Source: Rhodopila globiformis
GTDB lineage: Bacteria; Pseudomonadota; Alphaproteobacteria; Acetobacterales; Acetobacteraceae
NCBI RefSeq assembly: GCF_002937115.1
Contig: NZ_NHRY01000234.1
Coordinates: 1-55,278 of the forward strand
Length of the DNA: 55,278 bases
Direction of reading: 5' to 3'
The number at the start of each line of letters is the position of its first letter. Position 1 is the stretch's first letter. Below the pieces are notes generated by a model. The model searched no databases. It saw only the letters and a list, made by a program, of their open reading frames with translations, and was not told the DNA's origin. Below are positions 49,577 through 55,278 of this stretch, piece by piece. Position numbers and translations under genes: made by a program.

Positions 49577-50965
49577 CTACGGCGTGCCGGGCTCGCCCAG
49601 GTCCCACCACAGGCCGGCAAACGCCGCCAGCCCCTCGCGCGCCGGGCCAATCAGCAGATGTTCGTCGGGGCCATGCTGGCCGCAGCCGTTGTAGCTGTGC
49701 GGAATCCACACCAGCGGCACGCCCAGGAAATCGATGAACACGTCGCCCGGCAGCCCGCCGGAGGCGTTCGGGATCACCTGCACCCGCTTGCCGAGCGTGC
49801 GCTGCAGGCTGGCGGCGGCCCAGCCGACCCAGGGATGGCCGGGATCGGTGCGGCTGGCGGGCATGCGGACGCCGGCGTTGTCGATACGCACCGCCGCAAA
49901 GCCGCTGTCGTCCAGATGCCGGCGCAGCGCCGCCTCGAACCCGGCGGGATCCGAATCGGCGGTGTAGCGAACCTGGCAGTGCGCCCGCGCGCTGGGCGCG
50001 ACGGCGTTCACCGGGTTGTCGGGACGGCCGGAGACCATGGCCAGCACGATGAAACTGGCCCAGCCGTAAATTTTCTCCGCCGGGGTCAGGTCCGGCTCGC
50101 CCCAGTCCGGATCGGTGCGCGCCGCCTCGCCACCGCCCACCGGGCAGCCGTACAGCGCCTCGCGCACCGCCTCGGGCACGCCCTGCGGCGGCAGCCAGTC
50201 GCGCACCTGGATCCGGCCCTGTACGTCGGCGATACAGGCGATCGCGTGGCTGAGGATGATCGCCGGGTCCGCCGTCAATCCGCCCCAGTGGCCGGAATGC
50301 ACGCCGCCGGGGCGCAGCGCGACAACAAGGTCGCAGTGCCACGTCCCACGAGAGCCGGTGGCAATCGTCGGCACCTCCGGCGCCACCCGCGGCCCATCGC
50401 TGGCAATCAATACATCCGCCACCAGCCGATCGGCGTGCAGCGCGACGAAGGCACGCAGGCCGGGGGAGCCGCGTTCCTCGCTGGTTTCCAGCACGAGCTT
50501 CAGGTTGAAGCCGAGCCGGCCGTCGCGTTCCGCCAGCACCGCCTCCAGCGCCGCCAGGTTCAGCGCGTGCTGGCCCTTGCTGTCGGCGGCGCCGCGGCCG
50601 TACCAGCGGTCACCCCGCTCGGCCAGGGTCCAGGGCGACAGGCCGGGCTGCCATTGCTCATCCAGGCCGCGCACCGTGTCGCCGTGGCCATAGCTCAGCA
50701 CCGTTGGCCCGTGCCCGCCCTCCAGCCGCTCGGCCAGCAGGATCGGCCCGTGGCCGTGCTGCGGGTTGGGGTGGATTTCGACGCTGAAGCCCATGCGCTG
50801 CAGCCAGGGTCGGATGGCATCGTCCAGGTAGCGCCGGAGATCCGCTGCGTGCTCCGCGTCCTGCGAGGTGCTGGGGATTGCAATCAGCGCCGCGAGGTGG
50901 TCGCGGAAGGCGTTGCCGTCGAATGCCGTCAGGGCGCGCTCCACGGCGCCGTCGCGCGATGCCAT
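49577..50965 (-). CDS. M20-family metallopeptidase
   Basis: A 462-residue zinc hydrolase of the M20/ArgE/DapE/carboxypeptidase group. Metal-site motifs are VLSYGHGDTVRG (His and Asp), WYGRGAADSKGQHALNLAAL (the GRGxxDxKG signature) and VLETSEERGSPGL (catalytic and ligand Glu pair). PHSYNGCGQHGPDEHLL holds the C-terminal ligand His. The lid (dimerisation) domain runs through about residues 200-320. Members hydrolyse dipeptides, N-acyl amino acids or carbamoyl compounds; substrate undetermined. No operon partner; the start at 50965 has GGGAGGTTACG upstream. Confidence 0.88.
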   Translation of the reverse strand: MASRDGAVERALTAFDGNAFRDHLAALIAIPSTSQDAEHAADLRRYLDDAIRPWLQRMGFSVEIHPNPQHGHGPILLAERLEGGHGPTVLSYGHGDTVRGLDEQWQPGLSPWTLAERGDRWYGRGAADSKGQHALNLAALEAVLAERDGRLGFNLKLVLETSEERGSPGLRAFVALHADRLVADVLIASDGPRVAPEVPTIATGSRGTWHCDLVVALRPGGVHSGHWGGLTADPAIILSHAIACIADVQGRIQVRDWLPPQGVPEAVREALYGCPVGGGEAARTDPDWGEPDLTPAEKIYGWASFIVLAMVSGRPDNPVNAVAPSARAHCQVRYTADSDPAGFEAALRRHLDDSGFAAVRIDNAGVRMPASRTDPGHPWVGWAAASLQRTLGKRVQVIPNASGGLPGDVFIDFLGVPLVWIPHSYNGCGQHGPDEHLLIGPAREGLAAFAGLWWDLGEPGTP

Positions 50966-51140
50966 CGTAACCTCCCACTGTCGGGGAAGTTTAGACTAGC
51001 CGGGCTGTGCCGCAGCGCAAAATCGTCTGGCCGGCGGACCCGGTCCGGCAGCCTGGCGGCGTTGGACATCCAGCCACGCGGCAACCGGCACGCCGGTTGG
51101 GCAATCGGTCATTCGATGACCGGCCGGCGCGTCCCGCCTG

Positions 51141-51542
51141 CTATGGTCCCAGCACCATCTGCGTCTGCGTCACCAGCGCCACCGCGCGTCCTGCCTCGTT
51201 GCTGATCCGCGTCTGCCACACCATCGTACGCCGCCCGCGATGCACCGGCGTCGTCTCGCCGATGACCTTGCTGCCCACCGGCGCCGGCGCCAGGAAGTTG
51301 GTCTTCGATTCGATCGTCGTCGTGCCGGCGCCCTGGGGCAGATTGAGGATGGTCGCCGCGGCGCCGAGCGTGTCGGCAAACGCCATGATCGCGCCGCCGT
51401 GCAGCACGGCCGGGCGGGTGCACAGGTCCTCCCGCACGTCCATCTCCGCCGTCACCCGCTCCGGCGCGGCGCCGGTGAACCGGATGCCGATCAGCGTGGC
51501 GAACGGCAGCGGCGATTGTTGCAGGCGTTCCAGAGCGTCCAT
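51141..51542 (-). CDS. PaaI-type hotdog thioesterase
   Basis: A 133-residue single hotdog domain. The signature is TRPAVLHGGAIMAFADTLGA (HGGxxxxxxDxxG), with IGIRFTGAAPERVTAEMDVR before it and TIESKTNFLAPAPVGSKVIG after, as in PaaI/YbgC-like acyl-CoA thioesterases. It hydrolyses an acyl- or aryl-CoA; substrate unknown. The gene is divergent from the glycosyltransferase across about 200 bp. GGGGAAA lies just upstream of the ATG. Confidence 0.85.
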   Translation of the reverse strand: MDALERLQQSPLPFATLIGIRFTGAAPERVTAEMDVREDLCTRPAVLHGGAIMAFADTLGAAATILNLPQGAGTTTIESKTNFLAPAPVGSKVIGETTPVHRGRRTMVWQTRISNEAGRAVALVTQTQMVLGP

Positions 51543-51741
51543 GTCGTTTCCCCCTGTTGACCGTGGCCATCCCAGTATCTGCGCCGGCCGGAGCGCAATG
51601 ACAGGGGGGGTGCCGATGCGGTGATCGCCAGTCAGCGGGTCGCTGGCGCCGACATCCGGGGTGCCGGTGGCGGCGGCAACGGGCTATAGCCCCGCCCGCC
51701 ACCGCGACCATCCCGCCGCGCGCCGACAGGAGAGCAAGACC

Positions 51742-53028
51742 ATGCGGATAGCCGTCCTGGCCTATGGATCGCAGGGCGATGTGCGGCCGTTCGTGGCGCT
51801 CGGCGTTGCGCTGCGCGCCGCCGGGCACGACGTGTGGATCGTCACCGACACCGGCTTCCGGCCGATGGTGGAGGCGGCGGGGCTTGGCTACCAGTCGGTC
51901 CAGGGCGACGTGCAGGCGCTGCTGAAGCAGCGCGACGGCCTGTCGGCGGTGACCGGCAATCCGCTGCGGGCGCTGCGGCTGATGCGCCGCCTGACGAGGG
52001 AACTGGCGCCGGTCTGGGCGCGCGACACGCTGGCCGCCTGCGACGGCGCCGAGGCGCTGGTCGCCGGCAACGCCGCCGCCTTCATGGCCGCCGCGATCGC
52101 CGGGCAGCGGTGCCTGCCGCTGGTCCAGGGCTGGCTGCAGCCAATCGCGCCGACGGGCGACTTCACCTCGCCGCTGGTGCCGCCGCTGCGGCTGTCCGGC
52201 GGCGCGGCGCGGCTGACCCACCACCTGTTCCGCCGCCTGGTCTGGCTGGCCGCCCGCACCGCCGCGCACGAACTGCGCGACCGCATCGGCCTGCCGCGCT
52301 GGCCCGGCGCGACAGCCGCCTGGGCGGCGCTGGAGACGGTGCCGGCGTTCTGCGCCGTCAGTCCCACCCTGGTGCCGCGCCCCGCGGACTGGCGGCCGAC
52401 GGCGGCGATGACCGGCTTCCTGTTCCTCGACGCCGCGCAGGAGCCGGACCCGGCGCTGCGCGCCTTCGTCGAGGCGGCCGAGCCGCCGGTCTATCTCGGC
52501 TTCGGCAGCATGGTGGCGCGCCATCCGGTGCAGGCGGCCGAGGCCTGCGTGGCGGCGCTCCGGCGGCTGGAGCGGCGGGCGGTGGTCGCCACCGGCTGGG
52601 GCGGGCTGGATCCCGCGCCGCTGCTGGCCGCGCGCGACCGCGGCATGCAACTGCACGTCACCGAGGCCGTGCCGCACACCTGGCTGCTGCCGCGCGTCGC
52701 CGCTTGCGTGCACCATGGCGGCGCCGGCACCACCGCGGCGGCGGCGCGGGCCGGGGTGCCGTCGGTGGTGGTGCCGTTCCTGGGCGACCAGTTCTTCTGG
52801 GCCGCGCGCCTGCTGGCCGCCGGCGCCGCGCCGCCGCCCGTACCCATCCGCCGGCTGACCGCCGGGCGGCTGGAGACGGCGCTGGCGCAGGCACTGGGCA
52901 ACGCGGCGATGCGCGACCGCGCCGCCGTGCTCGGGCAGGCGATCCGCAGCGAGGGCGGCATGGCAGGAGCTGTCGCGGTGGTGGAGCAGGCAATCACCCG
53001 GCCGGACGGCGCGCTGCGTCGCGACTGA
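51742..53028 (+). CDS. Glycosyltransferase, GT1/MGT (UDP-glycosyltransferase-like)
   Basis: A 428-residue GT-B fold enzyme starting MRIAVLAYGSQGDVRPFVAL, the GSxGDVxP motif of GT28/GT1-like sterol and macrolide glycosyltransferases. The C-terminal nucleotide-sugar domain has VYLGFGSMVARHPVQAAEAC, AVPHTWLLPRVAACVHHGGA, then GTTAAAARAGVPSVVVPFLG DQ-type, where HGGAGTT and DQ contact the sugar nucleotide. Acceptor is unknown (sterol, carotenoid, hopanoid or polyketide). CAGGAGAG lies about 8 bp before the ATG. Confidence 0.87.
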   Translation: MRIAVLAYGSQGDVRPFVALGVALRAAGHDVWIVTDTGFRPMVEAAGLGYQSVQGDVQALLKQRDGLSAVTGNPLRALRLMRRLTRELAPVWARDTLAACDGAEALVAGNAAAFMAAAIAGQRCLPLVQGWLQPIAPTGDFTSPLVPPLRLSGGAARLTHHLFRRLVWLAARTAAHELRDRIGLPRWPGATAAWAALETVPAFCAVSPTLVPRPADWRPTAAMTGFLFLDAAQEPDPALRAFVEAAEPPVYLGFGSMVARHPVQAAEACVAALRRLERRAVVATGWGGLDPAPLLAARDRGMQLHVTEAVPHTWLLPRVAACVHHGGAGTTAAAARAGVPSVVVPFLGDQFFWAARLLAAGAAPPPVPIRRLTAGRLETALAQALGNAAMRDRAAVLGQAIRSEGGMAGAVAVVEQAITRPDGALRRD

Positions 53029-53153
53029 CCGGGTGCGGGCGGCGCCGGCCCGGAAAGCCGCTGGACGATACGCAGCGGAGCCCGGCGGTTCTCACGGTCA
53101 GGACGCAGCCACCTGGAGGGCCGAAGAACGGGCCGGGGCTCGGCGCGAGCCTG

Positions 53154-53921
53154 TCACGGGGGCGCAGGCGTCTCCGTGTCGGGCCGGGCACGCAGCACGC
53201 CGGTGGGGATGGCGGCGCTGTCCACCTGGTCGAGGCTGGTGACCACCAGGTCAGCGCCGGCCGCCTGCAGCAGCGCCTCGTCCCCCAGCCGGGCGATGCC
53301 GAGCGCGGCCATGCCGCCGGCGCGTGCCGCCAGAATGCCCGCCGGGGCGTCCTCGACCACCAGGCAGCGGTCCGGCGCAACGCCCAGCGCCTCCGCCGCC
53401 AGCAGGAAGATCGCCGGGTCCGGCTTGCCGCGCGGCACCTCGCGCCCGCTGAGATCGGCATCGAAGATCGACAGCAGCGTGCGTCCGTCGGGCAGCATCA
53501 GGCGGCGCAGCATCGCCGCGGCGTTGCGCGAGGAGGACGCAAGCGCCAGCCGCATGCCGGCCGCCTTCAGCGCGACGGCCAGGCGCTCGGCGTCCGGGAA
53601 GGCGTCGAAGCTGCCCGCCTCGATCAGGCGCTCGATCAGCGCCTGCTTCGCCGCGGCGTATTCGGTGGCGCGGGAATCGGCGTCGGCAACGCCAAGCTGT
53701 TCCAGCGCGGCGCGGGCGCCGTCCATCCGGCGCTTGCCGGCGACGTTCGCCTGGTAGAACGCGGTGGTGAAACCGGCCGCATCGGCGAAGCCCGCCAGCG
53801 CCTCCCGCCAGGCCCGTTCGTGCGGCGAGGCGACGAGCACGCCATCCACGTCGAAGATCGCCGCCTGCAGCGAGCGGCGGTGGCCGGCCGATGCCGGCGG
53901 CTGCGGTGTGCTGGTGCTCAT
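53154..53921 (-). CDS. HAD-superfamily hydrolase (beta-phosphoglucomutase-like)
   Basis: A 255-residue HAD subfamily IA protein. Motif I is AAIFDVDGVLVASPHERAWR (nucleophile Asp in DVDGV), motif II LALASSSRNAA, motif III GREVPRGKPDPAIFLLAAEA and motif IV VVEDAPAGILAARAGG. The cap domain has FYQANVAGKRRMDGARAALE, resembling beta-phosphoglucomutases. The substrate is a phosphosugar or similar; mutase versus phosphatase activity cannot be told. Monocistronic. Confidence 0.85.
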   Translation of the reverse strand: MSTSTPQPPASAGHRRSLQAAIFDVDGVLVASPHERAWREALAGFADAAGFTTAFYQANVAGKRRMDGARAALEQLGVADADSRATEYAAAKQALIERLIEAGSFDAFPDAERLAVALKAAGMRLALASSSRNAAAMLRRLMLPDGRTLLSIFDADLSGREVPRGKPDPAIFLLAAEALGVAPDRCLVVEDAPAGILAARAGGMAALGIARLGDEALLQAAGADLVVTSLDQVDSAAIPTGVLRARPDTETPAPP

Positions 53922-54078
53922 GCCCCCTCCTGTGGGAATGCGGATTCGCGGGCGTCGACGGTTGCCCGGAGCGAGGTCGTCGCCCCATCGTCACGCCCGG
54001 CCAGGACGAGGGGGCAGTGCCGGCGCGGTTGACCCACCCGATAGCACGGAACGGCAGCGCCACGCACCCGCGTCGTGC

Positions 54079-55257
54079 CTACACCCGGCCGATGCGCGGC
54101 AGCACGGTCCAGAACAGCGTGCCGGCGCGGCGCAGCGCCTGCAGCCGCGCGGTGATCTCGGACGCGCCGGGCCAGGGCAGGATGATCACGTCGTCCGGCG
54201 GGTCGCGCATCAGGGCCTCCACCGGAGCGACCGGGATATGGCTGCCGGGCAGCCGGCGGCCGTGCCAGAGCGGCTCATTGTCGGCGACATAGGCGATGTC
54301 CTGCGCCGTGACGCCGCAGCCGTTCAGCAGGGCAATGCCGCGCGCGGTGGCGCCGTACGCGGCGACCCGCCGCCCGGCCTCCTGCCGGATGCGCAGGAAT
54401 CCGCGGATGTCGTCGCACGCCAGCGCCACCCGGTCGCGGAAGCTGTCCGGCTGGCCCTCCTGCGCCGCGGCCTCGGCCGTCCGCACCGCCCGGACGCCGG
54501 GGCGCGCCGGACGTGGCGCGTGCGCGTGGCAGGCATACAAACGCAGCGAGCCGCCATCGTCCGGCACCCGCTCGGCGTCGAACACGCGCAGGCCGACCGA
54601 GCGCAACAGCCGCTCGGCTGCCGGCAGCGAGAGATAGGCGAAGGTGTCGTGCCGGAACGCGTCGAACTGCACCCGCTGCAGCAGCGACAGCAGGTGCGGG
54701 AACTGCAGGCAGAGCACGCCGTTCGGCCGCAGGATGCAGGCCAGCCCGGCGGCGCAGTCGAACAGATCGGCCGCATGCGGCAACAGGTCGTGCGCCACAA
54801 TGACGTCGGCGCAGCCGTAGCGCACGGCGATGTCCATCGCGGTCTCGGTATTGAAGGCGGTGTCGGCGGGCAGGCCGAACACCGGGATGCCGGCGGCCTC
54901 GAACGCCTGCAGCAGCGTGGCGTCGTGCGCGGCGGTGTCGATCACCAGCGACCGGGCGTCGAGGTGGAACCGCTGTTGCAGCGTCGCGACATGGCGGGTG
55001 GCGCGGGCGGCGGCGGCCTCCGGGCATGCCGGCGCCGCGGGGCGCGGCGCGGCGGCGTGCGGCGGCAGCGCGTCGGCGACCTGCACCAGGTCGCAGGCGT
55101 CGCACTGCCAGACCCGCAGCGGATACAGGCGCTCGGCCTGGCCGGTGGCGACCAGGGCGGTGGCCAGCGGCTGCTCACCCAGGTCGAGCAGCAAGCGGCG
55201 CAAGCCGGCGCCGCACAGGCGGCAGGACGCCGCGGGCGGCCGCCATGGCGGCGCCAT
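54079..55257 (-). CDS. C-methyltransferase-like protein (zinc-binding, SAM type)
   Basis: A 392-residue protein with the layout of class I C-methyltransferases such as those acting on sugars. An N-terminal zinc site is formed by CRLCGAGL and CDACDLVQ; a central Rossmann domain follows (RSLVIDTAAHDATLLQAFEA), then LSLPAAERLLRSVGLRVFDA and RVPDDGGSLRLYA, and a C-terminal part with AYGATARGIALLNGCG and YVADNEPLWHGRRLPGSHIP. The SAM loop lacks the usual ExGxNxG (TAAHDA instead), and the catalytic YHEH segment reads FRHDTF. It may bind SAM weakly or be a divergent enzyme. The start lies 21 bp from the window end; upstream context is not visible. Confidence 0.75.
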   Translation of the reverse strand: MAPPWRPPAASCRLCGAGLRRLLLDLGEQPLATALVATGQAERLYPLRVWQCDACDLVQVADALPPHAAAPRPAAPACPEAAAARATRHVATLQQRFHLDARSLVIDTAAHDATLLQAFEAAGIPVFGLPADTAFNTETAMDIAVRYGCADVIVAHDLLPHAADLFDCAAGLACILRPNGVLCLQFPHLLSLLQRVQFDAFRHDTFAYLSLPAAERLLRSVGLRVFDAERVPDDGGSLRLYACHAHAPRPARPGVRAVRTAEAAAQEGQPDSFRDRVALACDDIRGFLRIRQEAGRRVAAYGATARGIALLNGCGVTAQDIAYVADNEPLWHGRRLPGSHIPVAPVEALMRDPPDDVIILPWPGASEITARLQALRRAGTLFWTVLPRIGRV

Positions 55258-55278
55258 GGGGCCAGGTATGGGGGCGGG

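Noticed and set aside
51109-52716. 535-codon minus-strand frame opposite the glycosyltransferase
   Set aside because: Antisense shadow; the last part only coincides with the real thioesterase in another frame.

Overview
The window is GC-rich DNA from a purple, photosynthetic alphaproteobacterium. The strongest evidence is a tandem pair of light-harvesting 2 gene pairs (pucBA, 47.6-48.5 kb) read from a promoter that carries a PpsR/CrtJ-type palindrome. A phototrophic member of the Acetobacteraceae (Rhodopila-like) would fit the gene content, but that placement is inference, because no rRNA or marker gene is present.

Layout. 1-1.0 kb: two decayed transposases. 1.0-3.6 kb: a molybdenum hydroxylase large subunit followed by a MoaD-like protein, with no FeS or FAD subunit. 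4.05-4.43 kb: a small hypothetical gene. 4.6-9.0 kb: a complete 3-hydroxybenzoate/gentisate operon (6-monooxygenase, gentisate dioxygenase, fumarylpyruvate hydrolase, MarR regulator, GST-type maleylpyruvate isomerase) preceded by three tandem 15-bp repeats. 9.0-10.7 kb: a graveyard with a broken antitoxin-like gene and two 145-bp MITE-like elements, one with a perfect 8-bp target duplication. 10.7-14.7 kb: putA, with a genomic palindromic repeat inserted in frame between its two catalytic halves. 15.2-26.8 kb: a stress and ion-homeostasis region (BON protein, MFS transporter, Ca2+/H+ and Na+/H+ antiporters, DUF2254 protein, cytochrome c, Hsp20, host-attachment-type protein, second-type FtsH). 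Four of these genes have an FNR/FixK-like TTGA-N6-TCAA box upstream. 26.9-29.3 kb: two unrecognised genes. 29.5-33.4 kb: CDF transporter beside a broken merR, enoyl-CoA hydratase, pirin and rubredoxin divergent from a GntR regulator.

33.6-41 kb: AlkA-type glycosylase, an exported Met/His-rich protein divergent from a two-component system, inositol-monophosphatase family enzyme, a Gly/Tyr/His-rich lipoprotein and a universal stress protein. 41.1-46.5 kb: a pair of acyl-CoA dehydrogenases, a radical SAM protein and an LLM flavin oxidoreductase. 46.9 kb: tRNA-Asn(GTT). 47.5-48.7 kb: pucBA twice, with promoter and terminator. 49.6-55.3 kb: M20 peptidase, PaaI-type thioesterase, MGT-type glycosyltransferase, HAD phosphatase and a C-methyltransferase-like protein.

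The most distinctive features are the spread of two related palindromic repeat types (at least ten copies, one inside putA), the shared FNR-like boxes with similarly placed -10 elements across the stress region, and the PpsR-type puc promoter. Starts were chosen from Shine-Dalgarno placement. Family names come from recognition of motifs, and no database search was run.
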